DNA of 64,000 bases from Clostridia bacterium (GTDB taxonomy: Bacteria > Bacillota > Clostridia > Christensenellales > Aristaeellaceae), in contig JAFQQT010000032.1 of NCBI GenBank assembly GCA_017410455.1, positions 1-64,000 of the forward strand. The letters run 5' to 3'. The first letter of the stretch is position 1. The number at the start of each line of letters is the position of its first letter. The notes below the pieces were generated by a model that made no database searches, had not been told where the DNA came from, and worked only from the letters and a program-made list of their open reading frames with translations. The translations under genes and the position numbers were made by a program. Below, piece after piece: positions 50,586 through 59,090 of the stretch.

Positions 50586-51832
50586 CTATTCAGGAACGTA
50601 TCGCCCACGCGGAAGCGGGGCTGAAGGAGCAGTTTGCCCGCATCGACGCCATCGAGGAGCACGGTACGCGCCGCATTTTGAAGGCCTTCCAGGAGCACAT
50701 GGTGGCCTACCGCCACTTCGCGCCGACCACCGGCTACGGCTATGACGACGTGGGCCGCGACACCCTCGAGCGCATCTACGCCGACCTCTTCGGCACCGAG
50801 GCAGCCATCGTCCGCCCGCAGATTGTCAGCGGCACCCACGCCATCAGCCTGTGCCTCTTCGGCCTGACGCTGCCGGGCGACGAGATCCTCTCCGCCACCG
50901 GCATGCCCTACGACACGCTGGAGGGCATCATCGGCTGGGGCGACGGCCCCGCGCCTGTGGGGAGCCTTCGCGAGATGTGCGTGCGCTACAACCAGGTCGA
51001 GCTGACGGAAGACGGCCGCATCGACGTGGCCGCTGTGGACGCGGCCATCAGGCCCAACACGAAGCTGGTCATCGCCCAGCGCAGCCGCGGCTACGCGTGG
51101 CGGCCCTCGCTGATGCCTGAGGACTTCGCAGAGCTGGCTGACATGCTGCACGCGAAGCACCCCGGCGTGCGCCTGATGGTGGACAACTGCTACGGTGAGT
51201 TCGTGTGCGAGAAGGAGCCGAGCCACTACGGCGCTGATGTGTGCGTGGGGAGCCTCATCAAGAACCCCGGCGGCGGCCTTGCGCCCACCGGCGGCTACGT
51301 CGTGGGCAGGCAGGACGCCATCGAGCGCATTTCCTACCGCCTGACCGCCCCCGGCATCGGACTGGAAGTCGGTTCTTACGCCGCCAGTTACCAGCCCTTC
51401 TATCAGGGCCTGTTCATGGCGCCCCACACCGTTGCCCAGGCGATTAAGACGGCCTGTCTGGCTGCCCGCATCTTCGAGGAGCTGGGCATGGTGACAACTC
51501 CCGCCGCCGACGCCCCCCGCGCGGACATCATCCAGGCCATCCAGATGCGCACGCCCGAGCGCCTCGTGGCCTTCTGCCAGGGCATCCAGATGGCCTCGCC
51601 CATTGATTCGATGGCCCTGCCGGAGCCCTGGGACATGCCCGGCTACAACGATCAGGTCGTGATGGCGGCGGGCACCTTCGTCGCGGGCGCATCCGTTGAG
51701 CTGTCCGCAGACGCCCCCATGCGCGAGCCCTTCACGGCCTACATGCAGGGCGGCCTGACCTACGCCCACGGCCGCATCGCCATGGCGCAGGCGCTGCAGC
51801 GCATGGTGGATCAGGGTGCGCTCACACTGTAA
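50582..51832 (+). CDS. Methionine gamma-lyase family PLP protein (YnbB / aluminium-resistance type)
   Basis: 416 residues, 4-bp overlap with miaA. Matches the YnbB-type family: RPQIVSGTHAISLCLFGLTL, then the PLP Lys in GSLIKNPGGGLAPTGGYVVG. Family members are called methionine gamma-lyase-like or aluminium-resistance proteins; the true reaction is not settled. Location directly after miaA is common in Firmicutes. A GAC/GTC-like repeat lies at 51360-51374. Confidence 0.93.
   Translation: MTIQERIAHAEAGLKEQFARIDAIEEHGTRRILKAFQEHMVAYRHFAPTTGYGYDDVGRDTLERIYADLFGTEAAIVRPQIVSGTHAISLCLFGLTLPGDEILSATGMPYDTLEGIIGWGDGPAPVGSLREMCVRYNQVELTEDGRIDVAAVDAAIRPNTKLVIAQRSRGYAWRPSLMPEDFAELADMLHAKHPGVRLMVDNCYGEFVCEKEPSHYGADVCVGSLIKNPGGGLAPTGGYVVGRQDAIERISYRLTAPGIGLEVGSYAASYQPFYQGLFMAPHTVAQAIKTACLAARIFEELGMVTTPAADAPRADIIQAIQMRTPERLVAFCQGIQMASPIDSMALPEPWDMPGYNDQVVMAAGTFVAGASVELSADAPMREPFTAYMQGGLTYAHGRIAMAQALQRMVDQGALTL
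51360..51374. repeat. Diverged GACTGGAAGTCGG repeat inside the PLP lyase gene
   Basis: GACTGGAAGTCGG (51360-51372) differs by one base from the 13-mer in miaA and codes L-E-V-G at a place that is probably near the PLP domain end. Confidence 0.5.
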
Positions 51833-51834
51833 AA

Positions 51835-51849
51835 CCGACCGGAAGTCGG
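51835..51849. repeat. GAC/GTC palindrome after the PLP lyase gene
   Basis: CCGAC-CGGAA-GTCGG, perfect 5-bp arms, 2 bp past the stop and just ahead of the terminator hairpin. Confidence 0.8.
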
Positions 51850-51857
51850 CACATATC

Positions 51858-51901
51858 ACCACCTTTCCCCGCATACCCTTGCGCAGGAAAGGTGGTTTTT
51901 C
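51858..51901 (+). terminator. Terminator-like hairpin that also holds the next gene's Shine-Dalgarno
   Basis: Perfect 11-bp arms ACCACCTTTCC (51858-51868) and GGAAAGGTGGT (51886-51896), followed by TTTTC. The AAAGGTGG in the right arm is the only Shine-Dalgarno-like site for the ATG at 51903, so the stem would hide it. Confidence 0.85.
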
Positions 51902-51902
51902 T

Positions 51903-52565
51903 ATGGCGGAAAACATGGGCACGCAGGTCGGGCGGATGACGATACGCAAGCCGCGAGCGGCAGGGGAGCCGGAGATCACATGGAAGAAGGCGGCGAAGCG
52001 GCGCCCTGGCGAGCGTCTGCTGGGCAACATGGCGGTGGCCTCGGCGCTGCTGATCTGCGCGGTGGCGCTGCGATCCGGTGCGCTGCCGGAGCTGTCGCCG
52101 GCGGCGGATGCGGTGCTGACGGCGGCGACGGACGACTCTCTGCTGGACGATCAGCTGGGGCGGCTTTCCTTTGTGTGCGCGCTGTTCCCGGAGGCGGCGC
52201 TGGTCTTCGGCGCGCAGGATGACGCGCTGGCTCTGCCCGTCAGCGGCGGCGCGGTGGTGCATGCCTGGTCTGCGCAGGAGCCGTGGATGAGCTGGCGGAC
52301 GGGCAGTGGCACAGTCACGTCTGCCTCCGATGGCGAGGTCGTCGGCGTGTACCACGGCAACGGAGACGAGCGACTGGTGCAGGTGCTGGGCGCGGACGGG
52401 CTGGCCTGCCTGTACGGCAATCTGGCACAGGTCAGCGTGTCCACAGGCGACGCGGTGTCCGTCGGCGACGCCATCGGCACGCTGATGACCGGCGCGGACG
52501 CGGTCTTCGAGGTGCGGCGCGACGGGGTGAGCATCGACCCGGCGCTGCTGCTGGGTGGCGCATGA
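51903..52565 (+). CDS. SpoIVFA-like protein with degenerate M23/LytM domain
   Basis: 220 residues from ATG 51903. An N-terminal basic cytoplasmic part, one membrane span (LLGNMAVASALLICAVAL, about 40-57), then a LytM/M23-like domain (GTVTSASDGEVVGVYHGNG and VSVSTGDAVSVGDAIG). The zinc ligands of active M23 peptidases are gone (YGNL for YGHL; AVFEV for HxHFEV), as in SpoIVFA and SpoIIQ, which act as scaffolds. It overlaps the SpoIVFB-like gene by 4 bp, so it likely holds that protease in check during sporulation. Confidence 0.82.
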   Translation: MAENMGTQVGRMTIRKPRAAGEPEITWKKAAKRRPGERLLGNMAVASALLICAVALRSGALPELSPAADAVLTAATDDSLLDDQLGRLSFVCALFPEAALVFGAQDDALALPVSGGAVVHAWSAQEPWMSWRTGSGTVTSASDGEVVGVYHGNGDERLVQVLGADGLACLYGNLAQVSVSTGDAVSVGDAIGTLMTGADAVFEVRRDGVSIDPALLLGGA

Positions 52566-53470
52566 GGCGCAGGATCTTCTCCGTCGGGCAGACGGACGTG
52601 TACCTGCACCTGGCGACGGTGCTCTTTGGCGCGTATGTGCTGCTGAGCGGCGCGTGGCGGGCGGCGCTGGTGGGATTCGCGTCGATCCTGCTGCATGAGG
52701 GGGCGCACGCGCTGGCTTCGGCGCTGCTGGGTCAGCCGCCGCAGGAGATCGAGCTGACCCCCATGGGCGCGGTGATGCGCCTGGAGGACGAGGAACGCCT
52801 GCCGCCGATGCGTCGAGCGGTGATGCTGGCAGCGGGCCCTGCGATGACGGCGCTGCTGGCGTATCTGGCGCTTTGGATGACGGCGCGGGGGTGGCTCAGC
52901 CTGCCGGACGGGCGGGTGCTGTTCATGGCCAATGCGGCGATCCTCGCGGTGAACCTGCTGCCCGCCCTGCCGCTGGACGGCGGACGGCTGCTGACGCTGC
53001 TGCTGGGGCGGTTTCTGCGGGGCGAGTGGGTGGCGCGGATCATGCGGGCACTGGGCACAGCGCTGGGGCTGGCGGCCATCGGGGGAAGCCTGTGGCTGGC
53101 ATGGCGGCATGGCGGCTTCAACTGGTCGCTGGCGGCGGCAGGGTGCTTCCTGATGTACGCAGCGGCTACAGCCACGACCACCCAGGCGATGGCGGAGCTG
53201 CGGCGGCTGATGGATCGCAAGATGCTGCTGGAGGGCAGGGGATACGCACCTGTCCGCCGCCTGGCGGTAATGGCCGACGTTCCCCTGTACCGGGCGGTGC
53301 GGCTGCTGCATGGTCAGCGTGTGACGGAGTTCGTGGTGATGCAGCGGGGGACGATGCGGCCCCTTGGCGTACTGACGGAGGTGGAGGCAGTCAGCGCATG
53401 GATGGATGCTCCGCAGCTGCTGTGCGGGGAGGCGAATCTTTGCGCGGATGGTAAAAACCGCAAAATCTGA
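52562..53470 (+). CDS. spoIVFB: SpoIVFB-like M50 intramembrane metalloprotease
   Basis: 302 residues. The S2P-type HExxH motif is LLHEGAHALASALLG, and NLLPALPLDGGRLLTLLLG supplies the third zinc ligand (NxxPxxxxDGG). Five or six spans are followed by a CBS-like C-terminal domain (about 215-295). SpoIVFB cuts pro-sigma-K in the mother cell. The SpoIVFA-like gene precedes it, as in Bacillus. GC-rich and Leu/Ala-heavy. Confidence 0.9.
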   Translation: MRRRIFSVGQTDVYLHLATVLFGAYVLLSGAWRAALVGFASILLHEGAHALASALLGQPPQEIELTPMGAVMRLEDEERLPPMRRAVMLAAGPAMTALLAYLALWMTARGWLSLPDGRVLFMANAAILAVNLLPALPLDGGRLLTLLLGRFLRGEWVARIMRALGTALGLAAIGGSLWLAWRHGGFNWSLAAAGCFLMYAAATATTTQAMAELRRLMDRKMLLEGRGYAPVRRLAVMADVPLYRAVRLLHGQRVTEFVVMQRGTMRPLGVLTEVEAVSAWMDAPQLLCGEANLCADGKNRKI

Positions 53471-53492
53471 TCAAAAGGTCGCGCACGATGCA

Positions 53493-53522
53493 TTGACAAC
53501 CGCCTGCCATCCATACTATAAT
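53493..53522 (+). promoter_or_regulatory. Promoter of the transketolase operon
   Basis: TTGACA (53493-53498), 18-bp spacer, TATAAT (53517-53522): both hexamers are perfect consensus, fitting a highly expressed gene. Confidence 0.9.
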
Positions 53523-53587
53523 GTACCAGTACGGATATGCCTGTTCCGCCGCACGGAAGCGGCTACGGCACATGAGGAGGTACTATC

Positions 53588-54403
53588 ATGGACATTCTGG
53601 AACTGAAGGATGTATGCCGGCGCGTTCGCCGCAACATCATCATCATGACCAACAAGGCGGGCGCGGGTCATCCCGGCGGCTCCCTGTCCGCGACCGAGGC
53701 CCTGGTGGCGCTCTACTTCGATGTGATGAAGGGCGTTGATCCCCAGGACGACAAGAACCCCAACCGCGACCGTTTCGTGCTTTCGAAGGGCCACGCAGCT
53801 CCCGGCCTGTACGGCACCCTGTGCGAGCGCGGCTTCTTCGGCACCGAAGAGTTTGACAAGTTCCGTCAGCTGCATGGCATCCTGCAGGGCCATCCTGACG
53901 TGAAGAAGTGCCCCGGCGTGGATGCCTCCACCGGCTCCCTGGGCCAGGGCATCTCCATCGCTGCCGGCATGGCGCTGGGCGCCAAGAAGACCGGCAACCC
54001 CTGCCACGTCTACACCATCATCGGCGACGGTGAGTCCCAGGAGGGTCTGGTCTGGGAGGCTTCCATGGCCGCGGCTCACTACGGCCTGGACAACCTGACC
54101 GTCATCTTCGACCACAATGGCATGCAGATCGACGGCACCAACGACGAAGTCATGTCCCTGGGCGATATCGGCGCGAAGTGGCGCGCCTTCGGCTATGACG
54201 TGATCGAAGTGGCCGACGGCAACGACATGGAGCAGGTTCTGGCTGCCCTGCACACCCCCGTGTGCCCCGGCAAGCCCCGCCTGATCCACCTGCACACCAC
54301 CAAGGGCAAGGGCGTCTCCTTCATGGAGGGTCAGGTCGGCTGGCACGGCAAGGCCCCTAATGCGGCGGAGACCGAGGCTGCTCTGAAGGAACTGGAGGCG
54401 TAA
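53588..54403 (+). CDS. Transketolase, N-terminal subunit
   Basis: 271 residues: the thiamine-diphosphate half of a split transketolase. NKAGAGHPGGSLSATEALVA, SKGHAAPGLYGTLCERGFF, and the GDGESQEGLVWE metal/TPP motif. Split transketolases are usual in Clostridia and serve the non-oxidative pentose phosphate route. AGGAGGTACTATC precedes the ATG; codons are biased to CGT, GGT and GCT, as in ugpC. The C-terminal subunit follows after 4 bp. Confidence 0.96.
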   Translation: MDILELKDVCRRVRRNIIIMTNKAGAGHPGGSLSATEALVALYFDVMKGVDPQDDKNPNRDRFVLSKGHAAPGLYGTLCERGFFGTEEFDKFRQLHGILQGHPDVKKCPGVDASTGSLGQGISIAAGMALGAKKTGNPCHVYTIIGDGESQEGLVWEASMAAAHYGLDNLTVIFDHNGMQIDGTNDEVMSLGDIGAKWRAFGYDVIEVADGNDMEQVLAALHTPVCPGKPRLIHLHTTKGKGVSFMEGQVGWHGKAPNAAETEAALKELEA

Positions 54404-54407
54404 GAAC

Positions 54408-55322
54408 ATGGAAAAGAAAGCAATCCGCGTCGCCTATGGCGAAGCCATCGTCAAGCTGGGCGCTGAGAATCCCGATGTTGTCGTGTTCGACGCTGACCTG
54501 GCTGCTGCCACCATGACGGGCGGCTTCAAGAAGGCCTATCCTGACCGTTTCATCGACTGCGGCATCGCCGAGGCGAACATGGTCGATATGGCCGCCGGCG
54601 CCTCCACCATGGGCCTGATTCCCTTCTGCTCCACCTTCGCCGTGTTCGCTGGCCGCTCCTACGACCAGATCCGCAACGGCGTGTGCTACCCCAAGCTGAA
54701 TGTGAAGTTCGGCTTCTCCCACGCGGGCATCACCCTGGGCGAGGACGGCGGCTCCCATCAGGCCATCGAGGACATTGCGCTCATGCGCGTGCTGCCGAAC
54801 ATGACCGTGCTGGTGCCCTCCGACGCCACGGAGTGCTACAAGTGTGTCGAGGCTGCCGCGAAGATCGACGGCCCCGTGTTCATCCGCACCGCCCGTCTGC
54901 CCTCTCCCGTGTATGAGGAGCGTCCCTTCGAGGTCGGCAAGGGCAATGTCATTGTCGATGGCACCGACGTGGTGATCTTCTGCTGCGGCATCATGCTGGA
55001 GCACTGCCTGGAGGCCGTGGAGATCCTCAAGGCCAACGGCATCAGCGCCGCGCTGGTCAACCACCACTCCCTCAAGCCCTTCGACGAGGCGCTGACCCGC
55101 GAGTACGCGGCCAAGTGCGGCAAGGTCTTCACCGTGGAGGAGCACTCCATCATCGGCGGCCTGGGCGATGCTGTGGCTTCCGCCCTGTGCGGCATGGGCC
55201 TGACCCACTTCGAGAAGATCGGCATCAACGATGAGTTCGGCCAGTCCGGCAAGCCCGCCCACCTCCTGGAGGAGTACGGCCTGACCGGCAAGCAGATCGC
55301 CGATCGCATCATGAAGGCGTAA
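54408..55322 (+). CDS. Transketolase, C-terminal subunit
   Basis: 304 residues: the pyrimidine-binding and C-terminal domains. FIDCGIAEANMVDMAAGAST carries the catalytic Glu, with FSHAGITLGEDGGSHQAIED and RTARLPSPV further on; the C-terminal domain begins near residue 180. It forms an alpha2-beta2 enzyme with the preceding product, moving two-carbon units among sugar phosphates. Arabinose use through araA would feed pentoses to it. Confidence 0.96.
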   Translation: MEKKAIRVAYGEAIVKLGAENPDVVVFDADLAAATMTGGFKKAYPDRFIDCGIAEANMVDMAAGASTMGLIPFCSTFAVFAGRSYDQIRNGVCYPKLNVKFGFSHAGITLGEDGGSHQAIEDIALMRVLPNMTVLVPSDATECYKCVEAAAKIDGPVFIRTARLPSPVYEERPFEVGKGNVIVDGTDVVIFCCGIMLEHCLEAVEILKANGISAALVNHHSLKPFDEALTREYAAKCGKVFTVEEHSIIGGLGDAVASALCGMGLTHFEKIGINDEFGQSGKPAHLLEEYGLTGKQIADRIMKA

Positions 55323-55335
55323 TTCCGGATTCACT

Positions 55336-55367
55336 GCGGCGTTCCGAGTCCTCGGGGCGCCGCTTTT
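55336..55367 (+). terminator. Terminator of the transketolase operon
   Basis: A stem of about 13 bp, GCGGCGTTCCGAG / CTCGGGGCGCCGC (two G-U pairs), followed by TTTTG. Confidence 0.85.
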
Positions 55368-55394
55368 GCCGTAGCTGAAGGAGCGTGAACCGAC

Positions 55395-55865
55395 GTGAAC
55401 ATCCGCCTTGCGACGCAGGACGACCTGCCGCGTGTCAATGAGCTGCGCGCCCAGGTCAGTGCCCTGCACGTTGCCGGGAAGCCGGAGGTGTTCCGCCCCG
55501 GCTTCTGTGAGGAGCTGCAGGATCATGTGCATACGCTGTTTTCCGCTGCGGATCATGCGATTCTTGTGGCGGAGGGCGATGGGGGGATTGTCGGCTTTGC
55601 CTGCGTGAAGCTGGTGGACAGGCCCGGCTCTCCCTACCGCCTGCCGCAGCGATACCTGGATGTGGATGAGTTCGGCGTGGACGAAGCTGTCCGCCGGCAG
55701 GGGATCGGCCGGGCGCTGTTTGACGCGGTACGGGACTACGCCCGGGCACAGGGCGTACATCGGATCGAACTGAACATGTGGGAGTTCAACCGGGAGGCCC
55801 TGGCCTTCTATGAGGCCATTGGCTTTGCGACCTATCGCCGCTACATGGAGTACCGTATCGACTGA
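55395..55865 (+). CDS. GNAT family N-acetyltransferase
   Basis: 156 residues from GTG 55395 (GAAGGAG upstream). Start NIRLATQDDLPRVNELRAQV, acetyl-CoA loop DEAVRRQGIGRALFDAVRDY (RRQGIG), and EFNREALAFYEAIGFATYRR near the end. Acceptor unknown; could be an amine, a protein N-terminus or an antibiotic. It is followed after 22 bp by the lipid kinase gene. Confidence 0.92.
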   Translation: MNIRLATQDDLPRVNELRAQVSALHVAGKPEVFRPGFCEELQDHVHTLFSAADHAILVAEGDGGIVGFACVKLVDRPGSPYRLPQRYLDVDEFGVDEAVRRQGIGRALFDAVRDYARAQGVHRIELNMWEFNREALAFYEAIGFATYRRYMEYRID

Positions 55866-55887
55866 CACGAAGGACGGAGGAGCGGAC

Positions 55888-56754
55888 ATGCTCACATTCA
55901 TTGTCAATCCCGCCGCAGGCAGCGGCTATGCACTGAAGATCGAGGCGCAGGTGCGGGCAGAGCTGGAAAGGCGCGGCGTGTCAGCGGAGTTTCTGCGCAC
56001 GGATGCGCCGGGCCATGCCACGGAACTGGCGCGCGCTGCAGCAGACCGGGAGGGCTGCTCGGGCGTCATTGCCGTGGGCGGCGACGGCACCTGCTACGAG
56101 GTGGCCTGCGGCCTGATGGATACCCGCGTGCCCTTCGGCATCATCCCGGCGGGCACGGGCAATGATTTCATCAAGACCGTGGGCATCCCGAAGAAACCCA
56201 TGCAGGCGCTGGAGCTGATTCTGGCCGGCAAGCCCCGCCCGGTGGACGTGGGCCGGGTCAATGACCGCCTGTTCCTCAACGTGAGCGGCACGGGCTTTGA
56301 CGTGACGGTCCTGGACTACACGCTGGAAGCCAAGAAGTACGTCAAGGGCATCCTGCCGTACCTCTACGGCCTGATCCGTGGCATCGCGCATTACAAGCCG
56401 GTGCACATGCGCTTCACCGCTGATGGCGAAACGCAGGAGCGGGATGTGCTGATCTGCGCGGTGGCCAACGGGCGGTTCTTTGGCGGCGGCATCGCCATCT
56501 GCCCGGATGCACGGCCCGACGATGGCTGCTTCGACCTGGTGGTGGTGGAGAATAAGCCTCGCTGGGTCATCCCGTTCTACATCCCCGGCCTGCTGCTGGG
56601 GCGGGTGCTGAAGTTCAGGATCACCACCCACCGGCGGGTCAGGCGCGTGCGAATCGAATCCCCGGGCATGCGCCTGAACATGGATGGCGAGGTGTACAGC
56701 ATGGATGCGGCGGAGTATGAGATGCTGCCCGGCGCGCTGATGCTGTTCTGGTAA
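55888..56754 (+). CDS. Diacylglycerol kinase-like lipid kinase (YegS/DagK type)
   Basis: 288 residues from ATG 55888 (GGAGG spaced 7 nt). N-terminal FIVNPAAGSGYALK, nucleotide loop AVGGDGTCYEVACGLM, PAGTGNDFIKTVG, and FLNVSGTGFDV, all DagK/YegS hallmarks. DagK recycles diacylglycerol to phosphatidate in Gram-positive lipid and lipoteichoic acid turnover; sphingosine or other lipids are alternatives. Confidence 0.94.
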   Translation: MLTFIVNPAAGSGYALKIEAQVRAELERRGVSAEFLRTDAPGHATELARAAADREGCSGVIAVGGDGTCYEVACGLMDTRVPFGIIPAGTGNDFIKTVGIPKKPMQALELILAGKPRPVDVGRVNDRLFLNVSGTGFDVTVLDYTLEAKKYVKGILPYLYGLIRGIAHYKPVHMRFTADGETQERDVLICAVANGRFFGGGIAICPDARPDDGCFDLVVVENKPRWVIPFYIPGLLLGRVLKFRITTHRRVRRVRIESPGMRLNMDGEVYSMDAAEYEMLPGALMLFW

Positions 56755-56859
56755 CGGGAAACAGAACTTGTCAAGATTTCATCGGGTATGCAGGAATTCG
56801 GCACAGGGACGTCGAATGAATTATATGGTGGGAATACTTTATTTTCAGGAGTGATAACA

Positions 56860-57444
56860 ATGTCTGAAATTACCGAGACCCTCAAGGGCGTTCTGGCCGA
56901 TGGCCTGCGTATCGTGAACCGCGCGGCGAGCAGCGTTGCCTCTGCGACCACTTACAAGCTCACGGAGCTGGACAGCAGGAGCCGTCGCCGTGAAGCGATT
57001 GTGGAGCTGGGCGAGAAGGTGTACGCGATGTTCCAGGCGGGCGTTGAGATGCCCGAGGAGGCGCTGCCCCTGCTGACCGAACTGCGCGCGCTGGACGAAG
57101 GTCTGGAGTCCATGCGCGTGGAACATCAGGAGAAGAAGACGGCTGAAAAGCTGCGCAACGCCGAGGAGGACGCCGTCCGCCGCGAGCAGCGTGCCACCGA
57201 GAAGGCCGCCCGAATGGCTGCCCGTCAGGCGGAGAAGGAAGCCCGTGCTGCTGCCGCTGCCCAGGCCGCTGCCGAGGAAGCCGCTGCTGCCGCCCGCGCT
57301 GCCATCGAGGAGCAGGAGGACGTGACCGAGGCGCAGGAGGCTCCGGTCGTGGAGGCCGAGGCTGAAGCCCCCGTGCAGGAGCCCCCCGTGGCTGAGAATG
57401 CCGCGGAAGCGACCGCCGAAGACGACGACCTGATGCTGATGTAA
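56860..57444 (+). CDS. Ala/Glu-rich coiled-coil protein of unknown function
   Basis: 194 residues from ATG 56860 (AGGAG spaced 9 nt). The first 80 residues form a possible amphipathic helical domain (LKGVLADGLRIVNRAASSVA...); then a charged helix with AEKLRNAEEDAVRREQRATE; then Ala/Glu-rich low-complexity sequence ending DDDLMLM. No family recognised. It resembles small cytoplasmic proteins with a zinc-ribbon replaced by an acidic tail; a stress or envelope role would be a guess. Confidence 0.8.
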   Translation: MSEITETLKGVLADGLRIVNRAASSVASATTYKLTELDSRSRRREAIVELGEKVYAMFQAGVEMPEEALPLLTELRALDEGLESMRVEHQEKKTAEKLRNAEEDAVRREQRATEKAARMAARQAEKEARAAAAAQAAAEEAAAAARAAIEEQEDVTEAQEAPVVEAEAEAPVQEPPVAENAAEATAEDDDLMLM

Positions 57445-57490
57445 GCCATAAAGTCGGGCTCTTCCCATGCGGATGTGCCCCGGAATCATG

Positions 57491-57520
57491 AAAAAGCCCC
57501 TTCCATTGCGGAAGGGGCTT
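57491..57520 (-). terminator. Terminator of the SRAP gene
   Basis: AAGCCCCTTCC / GGAAGGGGCTT perfect 11-bp stem with a 5-nt loop; on the minus strand it is followed by TTTC after the AAGG-side T-run (CTTTTTCAT). It may also stop plus-strand transcripts from 57444. Confidence 0.85.
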
Positions 57521-57523
57521 GCT

Positions 57524-58117
57524 TTATGCCCTGCGCCAGGTCAGCTGGGTGAGCGCTGCATCCATGATGGCCTGCGGCGGGCAGCTGCGGTCCAGCCACT
57601 GGGTGTGCAGGCTGGGCGGCAGGATGATGGGCATCCGGTCGTGGAAGGGGGCGATGGCCTCCGCTGCCGGGCGGGTCAGGACGGTGAATACCGGCCAGGC
57701 GGAGTCCGCCTCGAAGCGGTACAGCCCCGCCAGCCAAAGCAGGGGCGAATCCGGCAGGGCGAAGCGGTACTTCGTCAGCGGCTTTGTGCGGTGATCCCAC
57801 TCGAAATAGGCGCTGGCCGGGATGAGGCACCGCCGGTTGACCATGCTGTCGCGGAAGGTGGGCTTCAGGGCGGCGGTTTCTGAGCGGGCGTTGATGAGCA
57901 GCTGCCTGTCCATGCGGAAGCCCCACTTCATGGCGAACACGCTCTTCTGGCTGGCGCGGTTGAGGGACACGACGGCGGCCCAGTCTCCCGGACGCACCTC
58001 GCCCCGGGGCAGGCGGAAGGCCGGATCGGCGGCCTGCACGCGGGTTTCGGCGCGGTTGAGCAGCTCGATCAGCTCATCGGGCGTGTCGTCGGACTCGATG
58101 TAAAAGCGGCCGCACAT
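57524..58117 (-). CDS. SOS response-associated peptidase (SRAP, YedK/HMCES family)
   Basis: 197 residues. SRAP proteins cross-link to abasic sites in single-stranded DNA through Cys2, protecting them. The N-terminus MCGRFYIESDDTPDEL leaves Cys2 after Met removal; NARSETA, CLIPASAYFEWDHR and HDRMPIILP give the other active-site Asn, Glu and His. It lies 3 bp behind the epimerase gene, in an operon with it; no SOS box seen. Confidence 0.95.
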   Translation of the reverse strand: MCGRFYIESDDTPDELIELLNRAETRVQAADPAFRLPRGEVRPGDWAAVVSLNRASQKSVFAMKWGFRMDRQLLINARSETAALKPTFRDSMVNRRCLIPASAYFEWDHRTKPLTKYRFALPDSPLLWLAGLYRFEADSAWPVFTVLTRPAAEAIAPFHDRMPIILPPSLHTQWLDRSCPPQAIMDAALTQLTWRRA

Positions 58118-58120
58118 GAC

Positions 58121-59002
58121 TCAAATCAGCTCCACTTCGAAAACGAAGGGGTAGCTCTCGCCGGGCTGCAGGGTCAGCGCGTGGGGCTTGTCGGCGAAGG
58201 CGCCGCTCTCGTTCACGCCGCCGGGCTGGCCCACCCAGGGCTCCAGGCAGAGGTAGTCGCCGTGGTTGTTCGGGCGCGTCCAGATGGCCAGCACGTCCAT
58301 GTCCTCGCAGGTCAGGCGCAGGCCGTGGCCGGTCTTGCGGTTCACCAGATCGACGTGCCTGCTGTTGATCTCCGTCAGCATCAGCGTGTCCTTCTTGTCG
58401 AAAATGGCGTGGGTGAGATCGATCACGCCGCCGGGGAAGGCGATGGGCTCGCTGCCGGTGATCAGCTGACCGCCGGGGCAGAGGAGGTTGGTGGCCTTCT
58501 CGTCCGAGGGGAGGCGCAGCTGGTAGTCCTCGAAGGCCGCGCTGGCCTCCATCGGCACCACGAAGGCCGGGTGACCGCCCACGCAGAAGGGCATGGGCTT
58601 GTCCGACTCGTTGTCCACCTGCATCGTGCAGACGAAGCCGGTCTCCGTCAGCTCGTAGGTGACCTGGAAGGTGAAGTCAAAGGGGTACATCTTCTTCGTC
58701 GCGGGGGACTCGGTTATTTCCAGGGTGACGTAGTTGCTGCCGATGATGATCGGGTCGAACATGGCCTTGCGGGCAAAGCCGTGCTTGCTCATGGGGTACT
58801 TCCTGCCGGCGATGATGACGGAGGCGTCCTTGCAGTTGCCGATGACGGGGAAGAGCACGGGCGTGTGGTCGGCCCAGATGGCAGGATCGCCTTGCCAGAT
58901 GACCTCGCGGCCGTCGGGGGCGGTGAGGGAAACGATCTGCGCGCCCTCGGGGCGGATGGACGCGGTGAACTTGCCGTTGCTGATGCGGATGATATCGCTC
59001 AT
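58121..59002 (-). CDS. Aldose 1-epimerase family protein
   Basis: 293 residues from ATG 59002 (AGGAGGTCACCGCC upstream). Galactose mutarotase-like beta-sandwich: PEGAQIVSLTAPDGREVIWQ, LFPVIGNCKD, GGHPAFVVPM (catalytic His) and LCLEPWVGQPGG (catalytic Glu region). YeaD/YphB-type members act on hexose anomers or phosphosugars. First gene of an operon with SRAP. Confidence 0.9.
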   Translation of the reverse strand: MSDIIRISNGKFTASIRPEGAQIVSLTAPDGREVIWQGDPAIWADHTPVLFPVIGNCKDASVIIAGRKYPMSKHGFARKAMFDPIIIGSNYVTLEITESPATKKMYPFDFTFQVTYELTETGFVCTMQVDNESDKPMPFCVGGHPAFVVPMEASAAFEDYQLRLPSDEKATNLLCPGGQLITGSEPIAFPGGVIDLTHAIFDKKDTLMLTEINSRHVDLVNRKTGHGLRLTCEDMDVLAIWTRPNNHGDYLCLEPWVGQPGGVNESGAFADKPHALTLQPGESYPFVFEVELI

Positions 59003-59090
59003 GGCGGTGACCTCCTGAAATGCGTTTGTTGAAAGATTCGCCGCACAACCGGCGAAATCCTGCATATGCTGTAGCAAAGGAGGGATGCAC

